Positions 35,859 to 44,870 of a stretch of 64,000 bases of DNA are shown here, one piece after another. This stretch comes from JACKHO01 sp041398745 (lineage in GTDB: Bacteria > Planctomycetota > Planctomycetia > Planctomycetales > Planctomycetaceae), in assembly GCA_041398745.1 (NCBI GenBank), contig JAWKUB010000008.1:408560-472559 (forward strand). The letters run 5' to 3'. Each line of letters opens with the position of its first letter. Positions within the stretch are counted from its first letter, which is position 1. The notes under the pieces were generated by a model. The model had not been told where the DNA came from, did not search any database, and saw only the letters and a program-made list of their open reading frames with translations. Made by a program: the position numbers and the translations under genes.

Positions 35859-38800
35859 CTAGAGACCCGATTTCCAGATGCGCACAATGCCGTCCTGACC
35901 GCCCGACACGAGGCTCTTTCCATCGGGGCTAAAGTCGACATGGAGTATAGGTTTCGTGTGATCGCGGAAAGTGTGAACAAGTTGTCCCGACTGAGCGTCC
36001 CAGAGTCGAACCGTGTTGTCATACGATCCAGTTGCGAATCGTGTTCCATCGGGACTGACGGCAACGCTCATAATGGTTGCGGTGTGCCCGGCAAGTTCCA
36101 TCAGCGGTGCGCCGGTCTGTGCATCAAAAACGACGGCAGCACCAACGTTTCCACCGGCAATGATACGTTCTCCGTCGGGCGTGAACGCCACGCTGACGAG
36201 TCCCCACCCCGAAGTCAGCAGCGAGAAATTCTCGGGTCGAATGTCCCGCTGCAGAATGAGTTTATGAGTCGTTGTGTCGTAGACTCTCAGTTCACCCATG
36301 ATGTCATGTTGAAAGGCAACAGCCAATCGCTGACCTGCAGGATCAAACGCAAGCTGCTGAGCATAAGCCCCTTCCCAAGTGGCGACCTGCGTCGCCGACC
36401 CAGTCTGATAGAGGTACACGTTTCCACCGCTTCTAAAAGCAAACAGCTTCCCGTCATTTGAGAGCGCCAGGCCGGAACATGACCAGTCCGGAAATGGTAG
36501 GGTGTGCAGGATTTCGCCCGTTTCATGGTTCCAGATTCGAATGCTGTTACCGCCGATCGAGACCGCAATCTTCTCTTGGTTTGAAACCGTAACGTGAGTG
36601 GCACGGTGACCATCCAGCTCCCCGGGTGTAAGTTGACGTTCGCCGCCAGCATCGCGCTGATGTGCGTCGAATATGCGGAGAAGTTGTCCCGAGTCTGCAT
36701 CCCAGACCAGCACTGTCCCATCTTGAGACGAAGAAAGAATCTTCTTGTTATCAGATGTAACAGCAACACGCCGAATTTCGGCTTGATGTCCCTGCAGAAC
36801 GGTGGCGGTCCTGCTCCGCCAGATATTCCACACGCGAATTTCGGCCTCGCTGGGTTCGTCGGAATTCTCCCAGTGCCAGGGCTTCCCCCCTCCCCAGGCA
36901 CACAGACGTGTCCCTGTGGAATCGAAAGCTAATCCATTCAATTGACTGCCGGAAAAACCGCGCATGACCTGCCGGAGGCTCCCGGTCCGTGTCTCATACA
37001 CGTAGACCAGGTATGTCGAGGCGCCGCCGCCCATGACATTCTTCGCCAATTGCGTCTCCTGAAACTCCTTCAATATGGCTGAACTCTCGAGTAATTCCGG
37101 TGCAACGATTTCCATGGCGTCGAATGCCGAAACTGCATAGGCAAGCATGCTGCCATCGGCGCTTAACTGAGGGTGGAGCACATGGGCAGGTGCCATGGGA
37201 AGTTCGATGTTACGCTCTGGTTGCTCCAAATTCGCGACGAGCACTCTCGTGTTGAACATGCCGACAGACTTATGAAAGATCGTTTGCTCCCAACGTCCCC
37301 CAGCTCCTACGACATACCAGCCATCACGTAACGAATCATTCGTTGCAGAGACGTCTGCTGTTGGGCCAGCGTACAGCTGTTCACCCGACGTGGCATTCAG
37401 CAGGAATGCGGTACGACCGCAGATCACACGTAACCTGGTACCAGTCTGATCAAACTCCGCATGCACAAAGCGATTACCATTCCAGCCTTCCCAGTCACAC
37501 TCGGTCGACCAGATGACTTCATCTGTCCCCGCGACCATCGCTTCAATTCTCACCTGATTGTCAGAAAACCTCAGTGCAATTGCGACCTTCCCGTCATCAT
37601 TCAATATGTACAACGGGTTCGAATCGTCTTCCCAAAGTACAGCTCCGTCGTCGACATTGACATCCATTTTGTGTGAGGCAGTTCCCACAAAAGCTCGTGT
37701 TCCGTCAGGGCTGAGATGAAAATGTTGAATGTCTTCGCCCGAGAGTTCACATTCATGAAGAAGTTGAAGCGTGTTGCCACCACGGACATTGATTTTCCCA
37801 TCTTGCGTTATCGAAACCAGTCGATTCCCCCGCTTGCTGAAATCAACGCCAACAATTGGTTTGGACTCATATTGGAGTGTCTGCGACGGGCTGATCAGTG
37901 AAAGCCGCAAAATGTAGTCCCACTCCCAGCCTCTGAACTGCTTGGGGCACTCAGCAAGAATTTGTTGAGCCGGATAGGATTTTCCCGACTCGATTTCGCG
38001 CTCGGCCAGCATGATTTGATTTCGGTACAACTCACTCCGGGTGAAGTGACTCTGCAGATTCGCCAAGTAGGCCAGATATGTTGCTGTACCTGCGCCGGTA
38101 ACGAGGAGTAGAACGGTAAGAATTGAGAGTATCGAAACGACAGGATTTCGTCGGCACCACCGCCAAGTGCTTTCCAGGCTGCTGACCGGGCGCGCGTGAA
38201 TTGGCTTTCCCTCCAGAAAACGCTGAAGATCGTCTGCCAATTCCTGAGCCGTTGCGTACCGTCTGGCTGGATCCTTCCGTAAGCACTTCAAACAAATGGT
38301 TTCCAGGTCGACCGTCAGCAATCCATTCAGTTGACGTGGGGAAACTGGCTCCGATTCCGTGACAAGTTTTAACGTGTCGAGGACATTGCCAGCCTGAAAC
38401 GGAGGCCGCCCTGTCAACGTGGCGTAGAGTACGGCACCGAGCGAGTAGATGTCCGTTGCCGGACCGATTTTACCGGTCCTTCCACTGGCCTGTTCGGGGG
38501 CCATGAAGCTGGGAGTTCCAAGAACCTGTCCTGTTGCCGTGAGCGAGTCCTCCGAAGACAACTGCTTGGCGAGACCAAAATCGGCGACACGCGGTTGATC
38601 ATTTTTTTCAATGAGAATGTTTGCCGGCTTAATGTCGCGATGAACGACTCCTTTTTCGTGTGCGTAATGAACTGCCAGCGCAGCCTTTCTCACGATTTCA
38701 ACGGCTTCACGCGGAGGAAGAGGGGACTGAGCAATACGCTTTGCGAGCGATTCACCATCGACAAGGGCCATCGAGTAGAAGTGGTGTCCCTCGTGCTCTC

Positions 38801-39251
38801 CCACTTCAAAAATGGGAACAATGCCCGGATGATCCAGTTGAGCCGCTGCCTCAGCTTCAGCATGAAATCGCTGAATTTCTAGCTCACTGGCAAGTTGTCC
38901 GCTGAGGATCATTTTGAGTGCGACCACTCGGTTCAGTCGCACCTGGCGGGCCTTGTAGACAATCCCCATGCCGCCGCGAGCGATTTCTTCCAACAGTTCA
39001 TAATCACCGAAGTATCGAACCTTCGTGCCGACATCGAAACCATTCGATGATTCCGGTTCGGTCGCACTCGCTTCGCTCCCGACAACGTCACCGCCCCCCG
39101 GTTCCCCTGATTCAATCAAGGTCGCCTCATGTGGGGTGTTGCTATCGAGGTCTTCCAGCCCCGCTCGCAACAGACATTTGGGGCAGACTCCTGTCGGCGC
39201 ATCTGGCGGCAGGATGGTTCCGCAGTTCACACATTGTCGGGAATCAGTCAT
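35859..39251 (-). CDS. Zinc-ribbon Ser/Thr kinase with WD40 propeller
   Basis: An 1130-residue membrane kinase. N-terminal zinc ribbon with C7, C10, C23 and C26; Hanks-type kinase domain about 84-345 with GGMG loop, Lys113 in VALK, catalytic HRDIKPAN (D206) and DFG (224-226); a membrane helix at 371-394; then an extracytoplasmic WD40 region of many repeats up to the C-terminus (GSYDNTVRLWDAQSGQLV, GGQDGIVRIWKSGL). All catalytic residues are intact. AGGAG seven bases upstream supports the ATG. An ECF sigma gene ends 69 bases upstream, on the same strand, a pairing repeated many times in Planctomycetes. Ligand and targets are unknown. Confidence 0.93.
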   Translation of the reverse strand: MTDSRQCVNCGTILPPDAPTGVCPKCLLRAGLEDLDSNTPHEATLIESGEPGGGDVVGSEASATEPESSNGFDVGTKVRYFGDYELLEEIARGGMGIVYKARQVRLNRVVALKMILSGQLASELEIQRFHAEAEAAAQLDHPGIVPIFEVGEHEGHHFYSMALVDGESLAKRIAQSPLPPREAVEIVRKAALAVHYAHEKGVVHRDIKPANILIEKNDQPRVADFGLAKQLSSEDSLTATGQVLGTPSFMAPEQASGRTGKIGPATDIYSLGAVLYATLTGRPPFQAGNVLDTLKLVTESEPVSPRQLNGLLTVDLETICLKCLRKDPARRYATAQELADDLQRFLEGKPIHARPVSSLESTWRWCRRNPVVSILSILTVLLLVTGAGTATYLAYLANLQSHFTRSELYRNQIMLAEREIESGKSYPAQQILAECPKQFRGWEWDYILRLSLISPSQTLQYESKPIVGVDFSKRGNRLVSITQDGKINVRGGNTLQLLHECELSGEDIQHFHLSPDGTRAFVGTASHKMDVNVDDGAVLWEDDSNPLYILNDDGKVAIALRFSDNQVRIEAMVAGTDEVIWSTECDWEGWNGNRFVHAEFDQTGTRLRVICGRTAFLLNATSGEQLYAGPTADVSATNDSLRDGWYVVGAGGRWEQTIFHKSVGMFNTRVLVANLEQPERNIELPMAPAHVLHPQLSADGSMLAYAVSAFDAMEIVAPELLESSAILKEFQETQLAKNVMGGGASTYLVYVYETRTGSLRQVMRGFSGSQLNGLAFDSTGTRLCAWGGGKPWHWENSDEPSEAEIRVWNIWRSRTATVLQGHQAEIRRVAVTSDNKKILSSSQDGTVLVWDADSGQLLRIFDAHQRDAGGERQLTPGELDGHRATHVTVSNQEKIAVSIGGNSIRIWNHETGEILHTLPFPDWSCSGLALSNDGKLFAFRSGGNVYLYQTGSATQVATWEGAYAQQLAFDPAGQRLAVAFQHDIMGELRVYDTTTHKLILQRDIRPENFSLLTSGWGLVSVAFTPDGERIIAGGNVGAAVVFDAQTGAPLMELAGHTATIMSVAVSPDGTRFATGSYDNTVRLWDAQSGQLVHTFRDHTKPILHVDFSPDGKSLVSGGQDGIVRIWKSGL

Positions 39252-39320
39252 GGTCGGCTCCTAGAAAAGACGTCATCCTGAACTGACGGAATTGGGCGGA
39301 AGCGCAACAAGAGATTTGCG

Positions 39321-40064
39321 TCAACTGGAGAGAACTTTGAATAAATACCGAATTTCTTCCTCAACTTCTTCTGCCGAGCCAACCGTCTGAGCGATTTCCG
39401 CATGAAGTAACTCACGATAACGACCACGCATACGACTTGCCGTCATACGTGCCGCCGACTCTGACATGCCAAGCTCTGACGCAACTTCGCGGTAGGAGAC
39501 ACTGCCGGAGTTTCCAACGAAGTCTTTAAGGAACCGAAACTCCCGCGACTTCCCCAAGCGTTCCATGTCACGCTGCAGTTTCAGCATGACCCGCCCCAGC
39601 AACGTAATCGCCCACTGACGGTCGAAAACATAGTCCGGGGTCTGAGAGTCTGCGGTTGCCCCCCAAACGATGTCCAGAGCTTGGAAGTCCATTGAGAATA
39701 TCGCTCTTTCGCCTCCACGCTTTTGCGCTTTGGCCTTATCCCATTCCTTTGAGAGAAAGTGCTTGAACGCTGAAATCAGGAACGAACGAAAACGTCCGCG
39801 ATTCGGATCGGCGACAGCGAGATACTGCTTTTCCAACAGACGTTCGAAGAATGCCTGAGTCAAATCCTGAGCTTCGTGAACACTGGAGACTCGGCGACGC
39901 ACGTACGCGTACAACGGTGACCAGTAGGCGCGGCAAAGTTCTTCCAGAGCGCGACGCGATTCTTCACCAGCATCATTGCCCGCAGCAATGACCAGGCTCC
40001 AGTGGGTCGTGGCAAACGACCCTGCTCGGCCAGCAGGTAATTTGGATTCATCGTCGATTTCCAT
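39321..40064 (-). CDS. ECF-type sigma factor linked to the kinase
   Basis: About 247 residues. The start MEIDDESKLP at 40064 is chosen because the longer frame would overlap the upstream gene. Region 2 includes LCRAYWSPLYAYVRRR and VHEAQDLTQAFFERLL; region 4 includes VSYREVASELGMSESAARMTASRMRGRYRELL. The FATTHWSLV opening and the large insert between regions 2 and 4 are marks of the planctomycetal ECF group found with Ser/Thr kinases. It is upstream of the kinase and may be controlled by it, possibly by phosphorylation; that is inference. Confidence 0.88.
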   Translation of the reverse strand: MEIDDESKLPAGRAGSFATTHWSLVIAAGNDAGEESRRALEELCRAYWSPLYAYVRRRVSSVHEAQDLTQAFFERLLEKQYLAVADPNRGRFRSFLISAFKHFLSKEWDKAKAQKRGGERAIFSMDFQALDIVWGATADSQTPDYVFDRQWAITLLGRVMLKLQRDMERLGKSREFRFLKDFVGNSGSVSYREVASELGMSESAARMTASRMRGRYRELLHAEIAQTVGSAEEVEEEIRYLFKVLSS

Positions 40065-40125
40065 GCCGGAGAATATACCGACTCCGGGACACAGTGGCAC
40101 GGCGAAAGCCATTGCAGGAACCATT

Positions 40126-40659
40126 TCACCGAGTACCAGTGAATACTCCTGACAGCAACCGCAAAAAGAGATCGCGAGGCGTGTTCCAGGCCCAGGCGAT
40201 CGACTCGCGAAATGTGACACCGCCAGGCAAATGAGCTAACGTACCCACAGCATCCATGAACACCAGCGTGTAGCCACCAAACAGACCAACTCGATACATA
40301 ATGAGCATGGACTGCTGGTCAAACGAATCCTTGATGTCGCGAGTTTCGAAAATCAGGGGAACCACAAAGGGAAGCAATACTGCGACAACACAAATGAAAA
40401 TTGTCATCACTGCCCAGAGCTGGGTCAGATACAGGCCCCACCGCTGGCCTTGCAGTAATCCAATGACACTTACGGCAATGACAGTGACATCCACGTAGTC
40501 AACAGCAGTGAGCAACCGGCTCGCAGCTGAATCCCCAACAAGTCTCGTGAACAACGGGTCCAGGTAGGTCAGAAACAAAAACAACAGCACTGACACGGTA
40601 GCATTGTGTATTGCGAAAAGAATCAGCGAACGCCGGTCGGTGTTGTTGTTTTTTGCCAT
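40126..40659 (-). CDS. Hypothetical membrane protein, about four helices
   Basis: A 177-residue integral membrane protein. Four hydrophobic segments are visible: LILFAIHNATVSVLLFLFL, VDVTVIAVSVIGLL, WAVMTIFICVVAVLLPFVV and VGLFGGYTLVFMDAV. No family recognised. It precedes the ECF sigma/kinase pair on the same strand with 61 bases between. Confidence 0.6.
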   Translation of the reverse strand: MAKNNNTDRRSLILFAIHNATVSVLLFLFLTYLDPLFTRLVGDSAASRLLTAVDYVDVTVIAVSVIGLLQGQRWGLYLTQLWAVMTIFICVVAVLLPFVVPLIFETRDIKDSFDQQSMLIMYRVGLFGGYTLVFMDAVGTLAHLPGGVTFRESIAWAWNTPRDLFLRLLSGVFTGTR

Positions 40660-40989
40660 GAGGGCACGCAACTGGCACGTAATGACAATGGTACCGAAAT
40701 TCGAGAGTTACACAGTCAAGCAGTTTTCCAATCACCATGTTGCAGGACGACCGCCGCAGATTCAATACTGGAGCGATTCGCCAACGCCGACATCAGCGGC
40801 ATTAATGGTTCCCGAATCGACCGGAGGTGCGGCCAAATGCCATCACTGGAGATGAAACGCATCTGGACCGATGTTGTTCGGCACACCTGTGGTACAAATG
40901 CGAGAAGGACCATGACTTCCTGCTGAAAGCCATGGCCCTGACTGTTTGAGCTATCCCATTGAAGAATGGTTGGCGTTACTTACACGGCC
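40660..40989. other. Intergenic, nothing recognised
   Basis: About 330 bases between the membrane protein and the OmpA-type gene. Open frames here are short and lack start signals. No hairpin with a T-run was found. Confidence 0.4.
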
Positions 40990-41772
40990 TTACCTCGCGG
41001 ATTCGATCGGCCGCGCTGCGATTTGGGCGTTGGGTGCCAAAATGTAGATTTCAACGCGGCGGTTGAGTTGGCGGGACGAGTCCGACGAATTCGGCGCGGT
41101 GGGTTGGTACTGGTTGTATCCGGCCAGGCCCATTCGTGGTTCGCTGATGCCATCGACTGCGAGGGCACGAACGACACGGGTCGCACGGTGGGCGGAGAGT
41201 TCCCAGTTGGTTTCATGCCGGGCCTTTGTCGAGGGCTGAACAACCGGCTGGCTGTCGGTATGTCCCACGACGAGAATGTGCAACTGGCTGGCCTCGGGTT
41301 GGTTCATGATTTTGGCAAACTCATGCAGCACCTGGGCGCCTTCCGAGCGAATTTCATCACTGCCTGAGGAGAAGAGCAAATCGCCGTTGAAGCGGCTGAC
41401 GCCAGTCGCCGGATCGTACTCGAACCGGGGATACTTGCGGGCGAGTTCGGCAAGCTGTTCACTCTGAGCACCACCCAGAGGATTGTATCCGGGAGTCGGC
41501 AAGCTGGTGAGCAGTTCCTGATACTGCTGGTGCAGCATCGACCGCTCACTCGCCAGGTTGGCCAGCCGCTGGTTAGCGACTTCCAGACTTTGAGCGAGCT
41601 GCTGACGTTCCATTTCGGATTGCGCCAGCTGTCCGTTGACTCCCTGATATTTGCGGTAGACCTGATAAGTGCGCAATTGTGCCTGCCGCAGCCTCCAGCC
41701 GGGGCCCATTTGGCATCCGACGAGAACGGGCAGCAGGAAAATCAACAACGCGGAACGAAGTTCCTTCGTCAT
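40990..41772 (-). CDS. OmpA-family lipoprotein (peptidoglycan-binding)
   Basis: A 260-residue lipoprotein. Residues 1-20 are a lipoprotein signal ending in the lipobox LVGC, so Cys20 is lipid-modified. A helical stretch follows (about 25-95, AQLRTYQVYRKYQG to LHQQYQELL), with coiled-coil character, then an OmpA/MotB domain with the signature VVGHTDSQPV and NWELSAHRATRVVRAL, ending in RQLNRRVEIYI. It probably tethers the outer membrane to the cell wall. Upstream is a palindromic spacer before the DUF1501 gene. Confidence 0.9.
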   Translation of the reverse strand: MTKELRSALLIFLLPVLVGCQMGPGWRLRQAQLRTYQVYRKYQGVNGQLAQSEMERQQLAQSLEVANQRLANLASERSMLHQQYQELLTSLPTPGYNPLGGAQSEQLAELARKYPRFEYDPATGVSRFNGDLLFSSGSDEIRSEGAQVLHEFAKIMNQPEASQLHILVVGHTDSQPVVQPSTKARHETNWELSAHRATRVVRALAVDGISEPRMGLAGYNQYQPTAPNSSDSSRQLNRRVEIYILAPNAQIAARPIESAR

Positions 41773-41845
41773 CGAGCGACTCCAATGATGCAAGGGATCG
41801 AAGTGGGCATGATTCGCAAAACGACACGCCAACAGGAAAGGGGGC

Positions 41846-41930
41846 CTTACCTCGCCTGCCAGAGGGGTTGAAACAACCGACCTGAGAAGCGAGGTAAGAC
41901 GCTGTTTGTGGAGGCGACGAACATCGCCTC
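41846..41930. repeat. Tandem hairpins in OmpA/DUF1501 spacer
   Basis: A perfect 10-bp inverted repeat CTTACCTCGC / GCGAGGTAAG (41846-41855, 41889-41898) encloses a small hairpin GGTTG-AAA-CAACC. A second hairpin GAGGCGA / TCGCCTC (41911-41917, 41924-41930) follows. Together they would fold as a compact structured element. Confidence 0.55.
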
Positions 41931-42117
41931 GCGGGGAGCGTCCTTGTATTTGAGGAATCTGTGCTGAATCCAGATCTTTCGCTCAAGAATCGACCAGGGA
42001 ATGCCGAGACATGCAAAGTCTGCCGATTAACGGCAACTCCCGCCGAATTCTGTTCATGGCGATGAGGAAATGGGAAGACTCAGCGATTTGGGTGCCTCCT
42101 GAAGGTTGGCACCTGAT

Positions 42118-42257
42118 GTAGGCCGGACCGCAGGCCACGCATATCTGCCGGAACTACGCAAACAACCGGCGAGAATTGCAAAGCGTGACGTGTTGAACGG
42201 CCTTCTCTCAGTGTCCGAAGTTCCAGCAACGATTCGGTTTGCTTCGGTCCGGCCTAC
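42118..42257. repeat. 140-bp palindromic element
   Basis: Perfect 13-bp terminal inverted repeats GTAGGCCGGACCG (42118-42130) and CGGTCCGGCCTAC (42245-42257) bound a 140-base non-coding segment. It has the size and ends of a REP or MITE-like repeat. No transposase is nearby. Confidence 0.6.
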
Positions 42258-42276
42258 CGGCCATGAGAAATTCACA

Positions 42277-43710
42277 CTAGAACAGTTCCGCGATGGGCTG
42301 GCCGTTTTCTTCGACGGCGTAGCGGGGTCGGTTGCGTTCATCTTCGTATGTGACGTCGATGGGTACCCCGAAGTGGCGGTAAATTGTGGCCGCCAAATCA
42401 CCGGGAGTGACGGGGCGACTGGCGATTTCGCCTCCGTCCGGTGTGGTGGAACCAATTACCTGCCCGTGACGCAAACCACCACCAGCTAATGACATCGACA
42501 TGACAACCGGCCAGTGATTGCGACCATCAGTGCTTTCCTGGGTTCCCATGTTGGGTGTACGACCGAATTCTCCCATGGCAATGACGAGACATTCGTCCAG
42601 CAGGCCGCGCTGTTCGAGATCACCTACAAGAGTGGTCAGCAGGTGGTCAAAGAGCGGCAACAGCGGCTTGAGACCTTTGGAAATGCCGCCGTACGGCGGA
42701 ATGTTGTCGCCATGGTTGTCCCAGGTTCCCGACGCCGTGTGATAGCTGAGGTCAATGGTGACATAACTCACACCCGCTTCGACCAGTCGGGCGGCGAGCA
42801 ATGCCTGCTGACACCAGAGATGGTCGCCGTACCGCTGTCTGATTTCGGGGTCTTCCCGGGTCAGGTCGAAAGCGCGTTGGGCTTCGCGGCCCAGGACCAT
42901 GTCGAAAGCCTGCTGCGAGTAGGTGTCGATGGCGTCCATCGAACCTCTCTGGTCGAGCCCCTGCTGGATACGATCGAACTGTCTGGCAAGTCCGCGACGA
43001 TCTTCCAGCCGGGAGTGGTTGAGTCCCACGGGGAGGTGAAACAAATCACCGCCAGAACTCTTGTTGAGTGACTTCCCCACGAGGTCCAGCTGCGGCAGGA
43101 CGGCGGCCTGATTGCCGTCGAACGGATCATATTCCTTGCCGAGCCAGCCGCCCCAGGCCACGTGCGTGGGATGCTTTTGAAACACGACGTACGGTGGCAT
43201 AGCGGGATGGTTTGCCCCGTAATGCTTCGCGACAATGGAACCAATGGCGGGGTAACGATCGCCCTTGGGATTCACACGTGGTCCGGCATCGCGGCTGCCG
43301 GTCTGCATGACCTGATTCGGCTGGTGGTTGCTCTTGCGACAATCGACCGACCGAATGAGCGTGAAGCGATCCATCATGGCCGCCTGCTTCGGCAGGTGTT
43401 CGCAAATGGAAATCCCCGGTACATTGGTCGAAATAGGAGAGAACGGGCCGCGGTTCACAATGGGCCGCTGCGGCTTCATATCCCACATGTCAATGTGGCT
43501 CGGGCCGCCGGTCATCCACAGCAGAATGACGCTTTTCCGTTTCGGCGTATCCCCGGCACCATTCGCCCGGGCCTGCAGGAGTGCCGGAAGCGAGAGTCCC
43601 GCCAGCCCCATGCCCGCCTTGAGCATGTTGCGTCGCGAGAGCACCGTGACTCCGTCATGACGCAATGGGTTCCAGTGCGAAAACGCATGCTGAGAGTGAG
43701 ACGCCGACAT
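42277..43710 (-). CDS. DUF1501 protein with Tat-like leader
   Basis: A 477-residue DUF1501 protein, a member of the alkaline-phosphatase-like superfamily. A twin-arginine-like leader (SRRNMLKAGMGLAGLSLPALL) suggests export in folded form. WMTGGPSHIDMWDMKP near the N-terminus and GEFGRTPNMG with a downstream NHWP motif are family hallmarks. Usually such genes sit directly next to a PSCyt1/DUF1549/DUF1553 gene; this copy stands alone. Function unestablished; a hydrolase or sulfatase-like fold is known of the superfamily, the reaction is not. Confidence 0.9.
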   Translation of the reverse strand: MSASHSQHAFSHWNPLRHDGVTVLSRRNMLKAGMGLAGLSLPALLQARANGAGDTPKRKSVILLWMTGGPSHIDMWDMKPQRPIVNRGPFSPISTNVPGISICEHLPKQAAMMDRFTLIRSVDCRKSNHQPNQVMQTGSRDAGPRVNPKGDRYPAIGSIVAKHYGANHPAMPPYVVFQKHPTHVAWGGWLGKEYDPFDGNQAAVLPQLDLVGKSLNKSSGGDLFHLPVGLNHSRLEDRRGLARQFDRIQQGLDQRGSMDAIDTYSQQAFDMVLGREAQRAFDLTREDPEIRQRYGDHLWCQQALLAARLVEAGVSYVTIDLSYHTASGTWDNHGDNIPPYGGISKGLKPLLPLFDHLLTTLVGDLEQRGLLDECLVIAMGEFGRTPNMGTQESTDGRNHWPVVMSMSLAGGGLRHGQVIGSTTPDGGEIASRPVTPGDLAATIYRHFGVPIDVTYEDERNRPRYAVEENGQPIAELF

Positions 43711-43923
43711 GGCTCGGCCTCGCGGTAGGCAGGGAAAAATCCAATTGTGCCTCTACAGCTTCTACAAAAACAACCGCCCGCGTCAACTGCCAATGTGGTC
43801 CGACGCACTACCGGCGGCCTGTCACCGCCTATCTGTGTTTTGTCTGCAGCACACTGCTTACAATACAAAGTCGATATTCGTGCGAGACATCACCCAGCGA
43901 CCTCCTTCTTCTCAGGACTTGCC

Positions 43924-44802
43924 ATGAACGCGAAATATGTTTCTCTTTTCACGTTTTCGTTTATGCTGCTCGTCAATGTTGGCTTTGCTCAGAAGCTGAC
44001 GTCCAATGTGCCGTATGTCGAAAACGGCCACGAGCGGCATGTGCTCGACATTTACACGCCAGAGAAGGCGACCGACGCCAAACTTCCTGTCATGTTCTGG
44101 ATTCATGGCGGCGGCTGGCAGGTGGGTGATAAGAGTGATGTCGCACTCAAACCGAAAGTTCTCACCGAGCGAGGATTCGTGTTTGTCTCCACCAACTACC
44201 GGCTGCTTCCTGATGTCACCATGGAAGAACTGACTGCCGATGTCGCCAAATCGCTCGGATGGGTCCATAGGAACATTGCGAAGTACGGTGGTGATCCCAA
44301 TCGGATTTTCGTAGGCGGGCACTCGGCTGGCGCCCAGTTGGCGGCACTCATTTGCATCGACAACCGTTATCTGAATGCCGAGGGGGTTTCATTCGATGTA
44401 CTGAAAGGCTGCATCCCGGTCGATGGTGACACGTACGACATTCCGAAAATCATTATGACGGCCGAAATGCGGCAAACGCTGTACGGCGGCAAAATGTTCA
44501 CGTTCGGCCACCGGCAAAAGTTCGGGAATGATCCTGAAAAGCACGTCGACTTCTCTGCCGTCACGCACGTGGCAAAAGACAAGGGGATTCCGCCCTTCCT
44601 GCTGCTCTACTTCTCTGGAAATCCCGACACACCCGCACAGGCCCGCCGCCTCGAAGCAGTTCTACATGAATCCGATATCCCGGCCAGGGCATATGGCAAA
44701 GGCGATACCAACCACAGCCGCCTGAACAACGACCTCGGCAAACCCGACGATCCAGCGACTGAGGAATTCTTCAAGTTTCTCGATGGGCTGACGGCCAAGT
44801 GA
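43924..44802 (+). CDS. Secreted alpha/beta hydrolase (esterase/lipase)
   Basis: A 292-residue exported esterase of the hormone-sensitive-lipase-like group. Signal peptide 1-22; oxyanion motif HGGGW (61-65); nucleophile Ser134 in GGHSAGA; YFSGNPDTPAQAR and GDTNHSRLN would carry the acid and histidine. The ATG at 43924 was chosen because it opens the signal peptide; the longer frame is non-conserved. It is followed 68 bases later by another secreted esterase on the same strand, and divergent from the DUF1501 gene. Confidence 0.88.
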   Translation: MNAKYVSLFTFSFMLLVNVGFAQKLTSNVPYVENGHERHVLDIYTPEKATDAKLPVMFWIHGGGWQVGDKSDVALKPKVLTERGFVFVSTNYRLLPDVTMEELTADVAKSLGWVHRNIAKYGGDPNRIFVGGHSAGAQLAALICIDNRYLNAEGVSFDVLKGCIPVDGDTYDIPKIIMTAEMRQTLYGGKMFTFGHRQKFGNDPEKHVDFSAVTHVAKDKGIPPFLLLYFSGNPDTPAQARRLEAVLHESDIPARAYGKGDTNHSRLNNDLGKPDDPATEEFFKFLDGLTAK

Positions 44803-44870
44803 ATCGAAGACATCAATTGTAGTCCACCAAATCTTGCTCCCATCTCAACGACTCACCAGAGAACAACTTC

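Noticed and set aside
35520..36461. Plus-strand frame opposite the kinase-WD40 gene and the MfnF-like gene start
   Set aside because: It overlaps two well-supported genes, starts without a signal and gives a low-complexity-like Arg/Ser-rich product.
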